Shown here: positions 1-8,604 of the stretch, one piece after another
How the letters are laid out: each line of letters opens with the position of its first letter
Numbering within the stretch: position 1 is the stretch's first letter
Assembly (NCBI GenBank): GCA_903854235.1
Contig: CAINVV010000020.1
Coordinates: 1-47,484, forward strand
DNA: 47,484 nt
Source of the DNA: an uncultured Bacteroidia bacterium
GTDB taxonomy: Bacteria > Bacteroidota > Bacteroidia > Bacteroidales > Prolixibacteraceae
Direction of reading: 5' to 3'
The notes under the pieces: generated by a model
The model's input: the letters and a program-made list of their open reading frames with translations, nothing else
The model's database searches: none
Told to the model about the DNA's origin: nothing
Position numbers and translations under genes: made by a program

Positions 1-1277
1 AAGGTATCACAGAGATTGCAGGAAATACCCAACTGGCGGATGGTACCAATTTTTTCACGCTTCATTTTGTCTTCAAAAGCATTCTCCAGCTTACCGACCA
101 TTTCGATGTTCAGCAGGTAGACCTAACCTTCAGTGACCATACGGTCTTAAATGTCGTTTCACAATCAAAATTTTCCAATCGTCCCACAATTCTGCTGCGG
201 TCTGCCGGGCAGGACCAGGTGAATACCTACCGCATTCCTGGATTAACCACCACCAACAAGGGGACCCTGATTGCCGTTTACGACAACCGTTACTTGAACA
301 GCGGCGACCTTCAGGGCGACATTGATGTCGGTATGAGCCGGAGTACGGATGGCGGCCAAAGCTGGTCACCCATGCGGAAAGTGCTCGATATGGGCGATTT
401 CGGAGGTTTGACGCAGGAACAGAATGGCATCGGAGATCCCTGCGTACTGGTCGACAATGCAACCAATACCATTTGGGTGGCCGGTCTCTGGGTCAACGGC
501 ATTCCCGGACAAACCGCCTGGAACGGATCCAAACCCGGGATGAAGCCGGGAGAAACGGGCCAGTTCGTGATGGCCAAGAGTGAAGACGATGGTCTTACCT
601 GGTCGCCACCCATCAGCATCACCGAACAATGCAAAAATCCGGCGTGGAACCTGTTTTTTCAGGGACCTGGAAGAGGCATCACCCTGACCGATGGTACACT
701 GGTATTCCCGGCCCAGTTCAAGGATGACCAGAAAATTCCCTATTCAACCCTCATTTACAGCAAAGACCACGGCAAAACGTGGCACGTTGGGACTGGTGCC
801 AAATCAAATACCACCGAATCCCAGGTCGTTCAATTGACCAATGGTTCCCTGATGCTCAACATGCGCGACGACAGAAACAAAACCGAAAAGGGGGACAACA
901 ATGGTCGTGCAGTCTCCATAACCAACGATTTGGGTCAAACCTGGACCGTTCACAACTCTTCCAATTCGGCGCTACCGGAGTCCAACTGCCAGGCAAGCAT
1001 TCTTGCAGCAAAGGTTTTGGTGGATGGAGTTTCCAAGGATGTCCTCTTCTTTTCAAATCCGAACGATAAAATTTCGCGGGCGCACCTGACGATCAAGGCA
1101 AGCCTGGATCAAGGCACCACCTGGCCGGTTGCTTACCAGATTGAACTGAACAGTGCTGATTCTTTTGGCTATTCGTGTCTGACAATGGTGAATGACCAAA
1201 CGGTCGGAATCCTGTATGAAGGCACAAAAGATCTCTATTTTCAGGAGATCGGTGTGGATGAAATATTTAAAAAATAG
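1..1277 (+). CDS. Sialidase (GH33, exo-alpha-sialidase), 5' end outside window
   Basis: Releases terminal sialic acid from glycans, probably outside the cytoplasm. The frame is open from nucleotide 3 without a stop, so the gene starts beyond the left edge; the GTG at 219 is not needed as a start. Residues read before it resemble the beta-sandwich that precedes the propeller in Bacteroidetes sialidases. The TYRIP motif (about nt 225) carries the first arginine of the sialate-binding triad. Five Asp boxes follow: STDGGQSW, SEDDGLTW, SKDHGKTW, TNDLGQTW and SLDQGTTW. The C-terminal FGYSCLT...GILYEG stretch fits the catalytic Tyr/Glu region. The next gene starts 20 bp downstream, which implies an operon. 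Only the signal peptide and extreme N-terminus are missing. Confidence 0.93.
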   Translation, partial: GITEIAGNTQLADGTNFFTLHFVFKSILQLTDHFDVQQVDLTFSDHTVLNVVSQSKFSNRPTILLRSAGQDQVNTYRIPGLTTTNKGTLIAVYDNRYLNSGDLQGDIDVGMSRSTDGGQSWSPMRKVLDMGDFGGLTQEQNGIGDPCVLVDNATNTIWVAGLWVNGIPGQTAWNGSKPGMKPGETGQFVMAKSEDDGLTWSPPISITEQCKNPAWNLFFQGPGRGITLTDGTLVFPAQFKDDQKIPYSTLIYSKDHGKTWHVGTGAKSNTTESQVVQLTNGSLMLNMRDDRNKTEKGDNNGRAVSITNDLGQTWTVHNSSNSALPESNCQASILAAKVLVDGVSKDVLFFSNPNDKISRAHLTIKASLDQGTTWPVAYQIELNSADSFGYSCLTMVNDQTVGILYEGTKDLYFQEIGVDEIFKK

Positions 1278-1297
1278 CTTCAAATTAGTCCCGAAAA

Positions 1298-3328
1298 ATG
1301 AAATTTGTATTTCTTTGGATAGTGATTTTGGCGATGCAAACCCAAATGCTGAATGCGGAAGGGAAGCCATCTCTTTTGCCACTGCCTCAGAAGCTTACGT
1401 GGAACAATCAACAACTTCAACTTGCCGGAAGACCCGAAATTGAACTCGACAAAGTTTTCGACGGCTCATTTGCCGGGCTGTTTCGCGAGGAACTTTCCCC
1501 GGAAGGAAAGAGCTCCTTTTTAAATTTGGGTAAACCATTTGTGGTGAATATTAAACAAGTTACATCCATATCAAAGGATCTCTATTCTGAAGAAGAATCC
1601 TATTCCCTTCACGTTGATTCATCCTCCATTCACGTTACAGCGGTTTCCAATCACGGACTCTTCAATGCACTGCAGACGCTAAGGCAACTAATTGATCGCA
1701 ATCCTGAAGGTGGTTCAATTTCCGGTTGCGACATCATCGATTGGCCAGCTTTCCGCTTCCGCGGATTCATGCACGATTGTGGCAGAAGTTACATTGGTTT
1801 CAATGAGTTGAAAAAAGAGATTGAATGGTTGTCAAGATACAAAATCAATGTATTTCACTGGCACCTGACGGAGAATCTGGCCTGGCGCATTGAAAGCAAG
1901 ATACTTCCGTCGTTGACAGACTCAGGCTCCATGCAGCGACATCCCGGAAAATTTTATACGCAGGAGCAGGCCAGAGAATTGGTTCAGTTTTGCAAACGTC
2001 ACCAGGTACAACTGATCCCTGAAATCGATATGCCCGGGCACAGTGCTGCCTTTCAGCGGGCTACCGGTTTGGAGATGCAATCCCCGAAAGGGAAGGAACT
2101 CGTGAAAAAAGTGCTGGCCGAAATGTGCGATCTCTTTGAAGTTCCTTACATGCACCTTGGGACGGATGAAGTTCACATCAGGGATAAGGATTTTGTCTCT
2201 GAAATGGTGCAGGTGATCCGCGATCACCGCAAGGAGCCAATGGGCTGGTTACCCGGTTCGGATAACGGCAGCACTGGTCTGCGACAGATGTGGACAGGTG
2301 GTGTGAAGCCGATAAAAGGCAGAAGCGTGGTTGATTCACGACTCTATTACATCAACCATACCGATCCTTTCGCCGATCTGAAGGGAATCTTTAGCCTGCA
2401 AATATGCGATACGCTCTCCGGTAGCAAGGAAAGGGAGGGTGGCATTATGTGCTGCTGGAATGACCGGATCTCCTCCTCCGACCGCCAAATGCTCCTTCAG
2501 AACGATTTTTATCCGATGCTTCTCACCTTTGCAGAGAAGCTATGGCTTGGAGGCGGTCTCTCAAAAAAGGATTGGTCAATTTGTACCGACATGCCGGGTG
2601 ACGAAACCTTCGAAAGGTTCGCTGAGTTTGAAGAAAGGTTGCTGGATCATAAAAAAAAATATTTTAGGGAAATGCCTTTCCCCTATGTTCGTCAGACCAA
2701 TGTTTGCTGGCGGATCACGGATCTTTTCCCTAACGGAGGAAATTTGAAGGCGATTTTTCCTCCTGAAAGTGGAATTGCAGCGGATTATCATTTCGAAGGA
2801 GCGGAATATGCCACGAAACTTGCTTATGGTGCAGCCATCTATCTCAGACATTATTGGGGGAAAACGGTCCCGGCATTTTATGCGGATCCAAAGCCAAATT
2901 CAACGGCATACGCTTTTACTCAGGTATATTCACCTGTGGATCAGAAGGTAGGAATGTGGATTAGCTTTCACGACTTTGGCAGATCGGAAAGCGATGCCAC
3001 GCCACCTGCCGGGAAATGGGACTACAAGGAGAGTGCCATCTGGCTGAATGACAAACTGATTTCTCCACCGGAATGGGAAAGCCCTGGCAGAATGCCTGTC
3101 AATAAGGAAATTCCCTATTTGGACGAGAATTTTGAACTCAGGGCTCCAACACAAGTCACGTTACACCAGGGATGGAACAAGGTATTGGTTAAAATCCCGG
3201 TAGGCAATTTTACATCTGCCTATACCAGGTTGGTAAAATGGATGTTCACGGCTGTATTTGTCACCACCGATGGGAGGGATGCCGTGGAGGGTTTGATTTA
3301 TTCACCGGATAAAATTCTACCAAAATGA
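1298..3328 (+). CDS. Beta-N-acetylhexosaminidase (GH20)
   Basis: Removes terminal GlcNAc/GalNAc from glycans, which suits stripping sugars exposed by the upstream sialidase. A signal peptide is visible (residues 1-20, hydrophobic, ending LNA). A GH20b-type N-terminal domain covers about 25-150. The catalytic barrel starts at RGFMHDCGR (about 155) and includes HWHLTENLAWR and IPEIDMPGHSAAF. HLGTDEV holds the Asp290-Glu291 catalytic pair. QMWTGG, CCWND and LLTFAEKLWLGG continue the barrel, and a beta-rich C-terminal region of about 180 residues follows. At 676 aa it is normal for Bacteroidetes members. It overlaps the next gene by 4 bp (ATGA), indicating translational coupling. Substrate preference (hexosaminidase versus lacto-N-biosidase) cannot be told from sequence. 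Confidence 0.93.
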   Translation: MKFVFLWIVILAMQTQMLNAEGKPSLLPLPQKLTWNNQQLQLAGRPEIELDKVFDGSFAGLFREELSPEGKSSFLNLGKPFVVNIKQVTSISKDLYSEEESYSLHVDSSSIHVTAVSNHGLFNALQTLRQLIDRNPEGGSISGCDIIDWPAFRFRGFMHDCGRSYIGFNELKKEIEWLSRYKINVFHWHLTENLAWRIESKILPSLTDSGSMQRHPGKFYTQEQARELVQFCKRHQVQLIPEIDMPGHSAAFQRATGLEMQSPKGKELVKKVLAEMCDLFEVPYMHLGTDEVHIRDKDFVSEMVQVIRDHRKEPMGWLPGSDNGSTGLRQMWTGGVKPIKGRSVVDSRLYYINHTDPFADLKGIFSLQICDTLSGSKEREGGIMCCWNDRISSSDRQMLLQNDFYPMLLTFAEKLWLGGGLSKKDWSICTDMPGDETFERFAEFEERLLDHKKKYFREMPFPYVRQTNVCWRITDLFPNGGNLKAIFPPESGIAADYHFEGAEYATKLAYGAAIYLRHYWGKTVPAFYADPKPNSTAYAFTQVYSPVDQKVGMWISFHDFGRSESDATPPAGKWDYKESAIWLNDKLISPPEWESPGRMPVNKEIPYLDENFELRAPTQVTLHQGWNKVLVKIPVGNFTSAYTRLVKWMFTAVFVTTDGRDAVEGLIYSPDKILPK

Positions 3329-4881
3329 GGATCAGATATCTCAGAATGGGTGTAATCCTGGTTATCCTGTGGTTTTCGGCATTAGGAGCCAACCCGGTTG
3401 AACTACCGGGAAAATTCGTGACCGCAGAGGCAAAAATATCTTCCGGCGGCGAACAAACGAAAATATTGAAGTTGGGACGGCCTTTTATGAGCCACATGGT
3501 GCTTCAGCAAAAAAAATCCATTCCGGTCTGGGGCAGTGCAGAGCCGAATGAATCCGTGACTGTTCAGATCGGTTCCCAGACCAAGATTGGACACCCTTCT
3601 GCCAACGGTTCGTGGCGTGTTGTCCTGGATCCGATGGTTCCAGGCAGTCCATTGAAGATGACCATAAAGGCTTCCGGTGGGGCAAGGATCATTTTGGAGG
3701 ATATCCTGGTGGGCGAAGTCTGGCTTTGTGCCGGGCAATCGAACATGGAATTCAAACTCAGTCAGGCCCAAGGAGGGAAGGAGGCCGTGTTGAGTTCCAA
3801 TCATCCTGAGATCCGGCTTTTTAACCTTACCGGGATTGTCAGGCCCGATCCGGTTGCCTGGGATCAGGTAGCGCTGGAGCGCATCAACCGCAAGGATTTT
3901 TTTGAGGGGAAATGGGAAGCTTGTTCCCCGGAGTCGAGCGCAAATTTTTCTGCCATTGGCTATTTTTTCGGAGCCACCTTAGCTGCAAGCCGGGCTGTCC
4001 CGGTAGGTTTGATTGAGTTGGCTGTTGGAGGTGCGCCTGCAGAGTCTTTTGTTTCGCGGGAACGATTGGAAAAGGATACGATCCTGAAGAAAATATTGAG
4101 CAACTGGAAAAGCAACGAACTGGTAATGTCCTGGTGCAGGGAACGGGCAGCCCAAAATCTGGCCAATTCAGTTGATCCGCAGCAGCGCCATCCCTTTGAG
4201 CCGGCGTACCTTTATGAATCCGGAATCTCATTGTTGGCAGGTTTCCCAATCAGGGGGGTGATCTGGTACCAGGGTGAATCCAATGCGCACAATGCCGGCC
4301 TGTATGAATTGCTTCTTCCGGCATTGGTGGACAGCTGGAGGAAAGGATGGAAGTCGGGCAAACTGCCTTTCTATTTTGCCCAACTGTCGGGGATGGAACG
4401 AAAAGAATGGCCCGAGTTCCGTGATACCCAGCGCAGAATTTCCAAATCCCTTTCCAACACCGGAATGGTGATCACTTTTGACCTGGGCGATTCCCTAAAT
4501 GTGCATCCAACCAGGAAAAAAGAGATTGGTGTACGATTCGCAGCCTTGGCCCGGCACGAACTCTATGGCGAGACAAAGGCTCCGAGGAGTCCCGAGTTGA
4601 AAAAACTTGAATGGATGAAAGACCAGCTCATCCTTACTTTTAATTTTTCGGACGCATTGAAAACCACGGATGGTGCTGTTGTGAGGGAAATTGAAGTTGC
4701 CGGAGCGGATGGCAATTTCATCCCAGTTCTGGTTGGGATCTTTAAAAATAAATTGATGGTAGAAACGAAAGGATTGGATCCGAAAATAATCAGGTATGGC
4801 TGGAGGCCCTTTTCCAGAGGAAATCTGGTCAATGAAGCCAATCTTCCGGTATCGACTTTTAAATATTTCATTGAAAAATAA
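3325..4881 (+). CDS. Sialate O-acetylesterase (SASA family)
   Basis: Removes O-acetyl groups from sialic acids so that the lyase and transporter can use them. An N-terminal hydrophobic segment (about residues 7-22) indicates export. A beta-rich N-terminal domain precedes the SGNH-type hydrolase. The catalytic serine sits in LCAGQSNMEF (Ser139), the family motif IWYQGESN lies near 313-320, and DSLNVHPTRK near 389-397 supplies the catalytic Asp/His pair. At 518 aa it has the usual family length. Its start ATG overlaps the stop of the hexosaminidase gene, and the lyase gene follows after about 84 bp. The assignment is firm on motifs and context; activity on other acetylated sugars remains possible. 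Confidence 0.92.
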   Translation: MRIRYLRMGVILVILWFSALGANPVELPGKFVTAEAKISSGGEQTKILKLGRPFMSHMVLQQKKSIPVWGSAEPNESVTVQIGSQTKIGHPSANGSWRVVLDPMVPGSPLKMTIKASGGARIILEDILVGEVWLCAGQSNMEFKLSQAQGGKEAVLSSNHPEIRLFNLTGIVRPDPVAWDQVALERINRKDFFEGKWEACSPESSANFSAIGYFFGATLAASRAVPVGLIELAVGGAPAESFVSRERLEKDTILKKILSNWKSNELVMSWCRERAAQNLANSVDPQQRHPFEPAYLYESGISLLAGFPIRGVIWYQGESNAHNAGLYELLLPALVDSWRKGWKSGKLPFYFAQLSGMERKEWPEFRDTQRRISKSLSNTGMVITFDLGDSLNVHPTRKKEIGVRFAALARHELYGETKAPRSPELKKLEWMKDQLILTFNFSDALKTTDGAVVREIEVAGADGNFIPVLVGIFKNKLMVETKGLDPKIIRYGWRPFSRGNLVNEANLPVSTFKYFIEK

Positions 4882-4965
4882 ATTGACTTGGGTGCAGGGT
4901 GTTGTTCTGAATCAACGGAATATACCGAAGTACGCAAGGGAAGAAATAACAATAAAAATAGTATC

Positions 4966-5883
4966 ATGGAACGATTTGAAGGATTGATTGCTGCCCCGTT
5001 TGCACCCATGAGTGCCAATGGTGAAGTAATGTATGATCGCATTGAAAGTTATTACGACCTGCTGGAAAAAAACGGGGTGGTCGGTGCATTTATCAATGGC
5101 TCCACGGGAGAAGGGGTATCACTCACCCAAAAAGAGAAGATGCGAATTGTGGAGGAGTGGACCAGTTGTGCCAAAGAGAAGAAAAGCCTCAAGGTAATCA
5201 CCCTGGTTGGGGGAACCTCCTACAGCGAGTGCATAGAGAATGCGCTGCACTCCAGGGAGCAGGGTATCGACGCGATCGCCTTGCTGGCACCCTATTATTT
5301 CAAGCCTGCTACCGCGAAACAATTGGCCGAATTTGTCTCTGTAGTGGCAGAAAAGGTTCCCGACTTGCCGGTCTATTTTTACCATATTCCCGTACTATCG
5401 GGATGCAATGTGGCCATGATTGACTTTCTGAAGGAGTGCGATTCATACATTCCGAATTTAGCGGGGATCAAATATACCCACGAAGATTTCATGGATTTCC
5501 TGAGTTGTACCCATTTTATGAACGGCAAATACGAGATGATGTGGGGACGAGATGAGAACATGCTTTCGGCCTTGATCCTGGGAACCCGCAGTGCGGTCGG
5601 AAGTACCTTCAACTACGCGGCTCCAGTATATCTGAATATGATAAATGCTTTCGATTCCGGTGATTTTGATGCTGCCCGGAAACTGCAGCAACAATCCATC
5701 GACATGATCCGGCTTCTTGGTAAATACGGTGGCATTTCGGTAGGGAAAGCCTACATGCGGTACATCGGTTTTGACTGTGGTCAATTCAGGTCTCCTGTAA
5801 AAAACATGGGTCATGACAAATACGAAAAATTCAGGGAAGATGTCAAAGAACTTGAAATGGAACAACTTTTCTCGAAAATATAA
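4966..5883 (+). CDS. nanA: N-acetylneuraminate lyase
   Basis: Splits N-acetylneuraminate into ManNAc and pyruvate in the cytoplasm. It is a class I aldolase of the DapA/NanA family. GSTGEG (residues 45-50) is the carboxylate-binding loop, Tyr139 lies in VYFYHIP, and Lys169 in AGIKYTH is the Schiff-base lysine. The start at MERFEGLIAAPF gives 305 aa, the normal size; an upstream ATG at 4888 would add 26 residues of low complexity and is rejected. The gene is called nanL in Bacteroides. It lies between the esterase and the mutarotase, and its 3' end overlaps the start of the next gene. DapA is ruled out by the locus and by the YFYHIP/GIKYT pattern typical of NanA. Confidence 0.93.
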   Translation: MERFEGLIAAPFAPMSANGEVMYDRIESYYDLLEKNGVVGAFINGSTGEGVSLTQKEKMRIVEEWTSCAKEKKSLKVITLVGGTSYSECIENALHSREQGIDAIALLAPYYFKPATAKQLAEFVSVVAEKVPDLPVYFYHIPVLSGCNVAMIDFLKECDSYIPNLAGIKYTHEDFMDFLSCTHFMNGKYEMMWGRDENMLSALILGTRSAVGSTFNYAAPVYLNMINAFDSGDFDAARKLQQQSIDMIRLLGKYGGISVGKAYMRYIGFDCGQFRSPVKNMGHDKYEKFREDVKELEMEQLFSKI

Positions 5884-7030
5884 TTTCTTACCAGGAAGGC
5901 TGTTGGCGATGGTCTCACTTCCATTGATGCTCGGCTGTCATACAAAAATGAACATGGATTGGAAAATTGTTCCGCCCATACCTCCCCGGAAGGGGATGAA
6001 CACCCAGTTTGGAATGGCCGGACCGGTTTCGGGGGCAGATGGCAACTTCGTACTGGTATCCGGTGGAGCCAACTTTGAGAACGGGCTTCCCTGGCAAGGA
6101 GGTATCAAAAGATACCACGATGAGATCTTCCTGCTGGAAGCAAAAAGTGACGGAACATTTTCCTGGAAGGAAGGGGAACAGCGACTTCCCTTTGCGATGG
6201 CCTATGTGGCTTGTGTCCCATTGGAAAAAGGTTTCGTGGGGATTGGCGGAGAGACGGATCACGGTGTCTTAAACAAGGTGATCCGCTACACTTTTGCAGA
6301 CGGAAACGTGCAGATGGAAACACTTCCAGAGCTGCCGGTTGCGGTTACCTCAGCATCAGGAGTGCGGATCGGACAAACGATCTATGTGATGGGTGGATTG
6401 GATTCCAAAAGCGCAACGAATGGATTCTACTGTCTGGAACTGAACCAACTCTCAAAGGGTTGGAGCCGGCTTCCAGGCCTGCCGGTAGGTTGTTCCCACG
6501 CTGTGGCAGTGGCTCAGTCGGACGGGAAGGAGGAGGCCATCTACCTTTTTGGCGGAAGAAGCAAAACAGGGGAACTAACGCAATTCTTCAGTTCCGTCTG
6601 GAAATACGAACCGACCTCTGCCAAATGGCAACAGGAAGGTGAAATCTTGCTCGATGGGCAGGTTCTCACTTTGGCCGCCGGGACCGGATTTGCCCTTGGA
6701 AAATCACGGATCGTGCTCTTGGGAGGTGACAGAGGTATCCTGTTCAACAAAACAGAAAGGTTCAATCTGGATATTGAAAATCAGAAGGAAGGATCAGGAA
6801 AAGATAGCTTGGTGAGGCAAAAGGGGGATTTCCTGATGCGTCATCCAGGTTTCTCCAGACAAATCCTGGTTTATGAAACTGAATCGAAAAGCTGGAAGCA
6901 TGCCGGGGAGATGGAAGGTGATTCGCCAGCCACCACCGTTGTCTTTCCCTGGAAAAACAAATTTGTCGTACCTTCCGGGGAAGTTAGACCCGGCGTGAGA
7001 ACCGACAAGGTGATTTTGGTAGAGCCCTGA
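5840..7030 (+). CDS. Kelch-type N-acetylneuraminate mutarotase, lipoprotein
   Basis: Probably converts alpha-sialic acid released by sialidase into the beta anomer, like NanM. The protein has kelch-like blades (repeated hydrophobic-GG segments such as VLVSGGANF, VGIGGETD, IYVMGGLDS, IYLFGGRS, IVLLGGDRG). It matches the cyclically permuted mutarotase type found in Bacteroidetes nan loci. LPLMLGC looks like a lipobox, so the protein is likely lipid-anchored at the periplasm or surface. The start is uncertain: ATG 5840 overlaps nanA by 44 bp and gives positive charges before the hydrophobic stretch. ATG 5813 is also possible, and ATG 5909 would leave almost no n-region. The function is inferred from family and context. 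Confidence 0.82.
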   Translation: MSKNLKWNNFSRKYNFLPGRLLAMVSLPLMLGCHTKMNMDWKIVPPIPPRKGMNTQFGMAGPVSGADGNFVLVSGGANFENGLPWQGGIKRYHDEIFLLEAKSDGTFSWKEGEQRLPFAMAYVACVPLEKGFVGIGGETDHGVLNKVIRYTFADGNVQMETLPELPVAVTSASGVRIGQTIYVMGGLDSKSATNGFYCLELNQLSKGWSRLPGLPVGCSHAVAVAQSDGKEEAIYLFGGRSKTGELTQFFSSVWKYEPTSAKWQQEGEILLDGQVLTLAAGTGFALGKSRIVLLGGDRGILFNKTERFNLDIENQKEGSGKDSLVRQKGDFLMRHPGFSRQILVYETESKSWKHAGEMEGDSPATTVVFPWKNKFVVPSGEVRPGVRTDKVILVEP

Positions 7031-7031
7031 T

Positions 7032-7108
7032 GGACCGGGTAGACGGGGTAGAAAAGTGAAGAGTGAAGAGTGAAAAGTGAAGAGTTGAGAACTGAGAGTT
7101 GAGAGTGG
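7032..7108 (+). repeat. Degenerate heptamer tandem array
   Basis: Starting 2 bp after the mutarotase stop codon, eleven consecutive 7-nt units can be read, purine-rich, with cores such as AAGAGTG and GAGAGTT. A 26-nt stretch of this array is identical to the array behind leuA (reverse strand), in the same orientation relative to the upstream gene. It contains no reading frame of interest. The origin is unknown; slippage is one possibility. Confidence 0.75.
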
Positions 7109-7117
7109 CACCGGTAG

Positions 7118-7137
7118 AGACGTTGCATGCAACGTCT
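7118..7137. repeat. Perfect 20-bp palindrome
   Basis: AGACGTTGCA is followed directly by its reverse complement TGCAACGTCT, with no loop base. It lies between the heptamer array and a second inverted repeat in the 237-bp spacer before the epimerase gene. No T tract follows, so it is not an intrinsic terminator as written. It may be a dispersed intergenic palindrome. Confidence 0.8.
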
Positions 7138-7169
7138 TGAAAACCAGGAATAGGATGATGAATCTGTAG

Positions 7170-7191
7170 GGGTAGCCCTTCATGGCTACCC
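7170..7191. repeat. Inverted repeat GGGTAGCC / GGCTACCC
   Basis: Eight-bp arms with a 6-nt loop are followed by an A tract on the + strand. Polarity is wrong for a + strand terminator, and no - strand gene ends here. With the adjacent palindrome it fills the spacer between the mutarotase and epimerase genes. Confidence 0.7.
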
Positions 7192-7267
7192 AAAAAAATT
7201 TAACAACCTATTCCCATCATTGGCATCCATCCAATATCGAAATTCCAAAACCAAAAATAACAACACC

Positions 7268-8440
7268 ATGGAAAAAGATCTTAAAAAATTGGCAGAACAG
7301 TACAAAAGTGAGCTTCTGGAAAATGTCATTCCATTTTGGATGGTCAATTCTCCCGACCAGGAATATGGCGGTTATTTTACCTGCCTCGACCGGGATGGAA
7401 AAGTATTTGATACCGATAAGTTTGTATGGCTGCAGGGAAGGGAGGTCTGGATGTTCTCCTCCCTGTACAACAAGGTTGAAAAGCGAGCAGAATGGCTGGA
7501 AATGGCCATACAGGGGGCTCAATTCCTGCTGGACCATGGCCGTGATAAGAATGGGGACTGGTATTTTTCGCTCGACAGACAAGGAGCACCGCTCATTGAG
7601 GCATACAATATTTTTTCGGATTGCTTCGCTACGATGGCTTTTGGCCAACTTTCGATCGCTACGGGCAAGGAGGAATATGCCCTCATAGCGAAGACGACTT
7701 TTGAGAACGTACTGAAAAGAAGTGAAAATCCAAAAGGAAAATATAGCAAGGCTGTGTCAGGAACGCGCTCCCTGAAAGGGTTTTCCCTCCCGATGATTCT
7801 CTGCAACCTCTCCCTCGAAATAGAACATCTTCTGCCCAAGGAGATGGTGAAAAGCACCATTGAAAAGTGTCTGAACGAAGTGATGGAGGTATTCTACGAA
7901 CCGGAGAGTGGTCTGATCCTCGAGAATGTCCATCCTGACGGAAATTTTTCAGACTCTTTTGAGGGGCGCTTGCTCAATCCGGGTCACGCGATTGAGGCCA
8001 TGTGGTTTGTGATGGATCTCTCAGTCAGGTTACAAAGGCCAGAACTGGCCGATAAGGCGGTCAAAATAGTCTTGAATACCCTGAAGTACGGTTGGGATCA
8101 GGAGTTTGGCGGCATCTACTATTTTCTTGATTTCAAAGGATATCCGCCCCAGCAGCTGGAGTGGGACCAGAAACTATGGTGGGTACACATCGAGACGTTG
8201 ATCAGCCTGATCAAGGGATACGCCCTGACAGGGAATCCCGAGTGTTTGGAATGGTTTGAAAAGGTACATGACTATACCTGGTCGCATTTCCCTGATCCGG
8301 GGAGAGGAGAATGGTTCGGTTACCTGAACCGCAGGGGAGAGGTGTTGCTGCCTCTGAAAGGTGGAAAATGGAAAGGCTGTTTTCATGTGCCTCGCGGCCT
8401 GTTCCAGGTTTGGAAAACACTTGAGTCATTGGATATATGA
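7268..8440 (+). CDS. N-acylglucosamine 2-epimerase (AGE/RnBP family)
   Basis: Interconverts ManNAc and GlcNAc, so the lyase product can enter amino sugar catabolism. This is the eukaryotic-type epimerase used by Bacteroides (there called nanE) instead of the phosphate-dependent NanE barrel of enterobacteria. The alpha6/alpha6-barrel signature segments are present: GREVWMFSSLYN, HGRDKNGDWYF, LNPGHAIEAMWF, FGGIYYFLD, LWWVHIETL and HVPRGLFQVWKTLE. The conserved His residues lie in the GHAIE and WWVHIE segments. The start MEKDLKKLAEQY gives 390 aa, the normal length; ATG 7220 would add 16 unlikely residues. Cytoplasmic, with no signal peptide. The transporter gene follows after a promoter-like spacer. 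Confidence 0.92.
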   Translation: MEKDLKKLAEQYKSELLENVIPFWMVNSPDQEYGGYFTCLDRDGKVFDTDKFVWLQGREVWMFSSLYNKVEKRAEWLEMAIQGAQFLLDHGRDKNGDWYFSLDRQGAPLIEAYNIFSDCFATMAFGQLSIATGKEEYALIAKTTFENVLKRSENPKGKYSKAVSGTRSLKGFSLPMILCNLSLEIEHLLPKEMVKSTIEKCLNEVMEVFYEPESGLILENVHPDGNFSDSFEGRLLNPGHAIEAMWFVMDLSVRLQRPELADKAVKIVLNTLKYGWDQEFGGIYYFLDFKGYPPQQLEWDQKLWWVHIETLISLIKGYALTGNPECLEWFEKVHDYTWSHFPDPGRGEWFGYLNRRGEVLLPLKGGKWKGCFHVPRGLFQVWKTLESLDI

Positions 8441-8489
8441 TCCGCACGGTGGAAGGTTCCAATTTGATTCATTCCAAAATTGGGATTCG

Positions 8490-8523
8490 TTTGGCAGGAA
8501 TAAAGCGCTTATTCGTATATTTG
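8490..8523 (+). promoter_or_regulatory. Bacteroidetes-type promoter for the transporter gene
   Basis: TTTG at 8490-8493 and TATATTTG at 8516-8523 match the -33 TTTG and -7 TAnnTTTG boxes; the spacing of 22 bp is slightly long. It lies 81 bp before the MFS start, so transporter and SGNH esterase may be transcribed separately from the genes upstream. Confidence 0.5.
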
Positions 8524-8604
8524 GATTTTAGGATCCTATTACACAGTGGACCAAGGACCAGGATCATTGCTTTTAACTGCTATAACTAAAAACATATCAA
8601 TTTA

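Noticed and set aside
7032-7108. Could the short tandem arrays be CRISPR?
   Set aside because: Units of 7-8 nt without spacers and no cas genes; they are simple degenerate tandem repeats.
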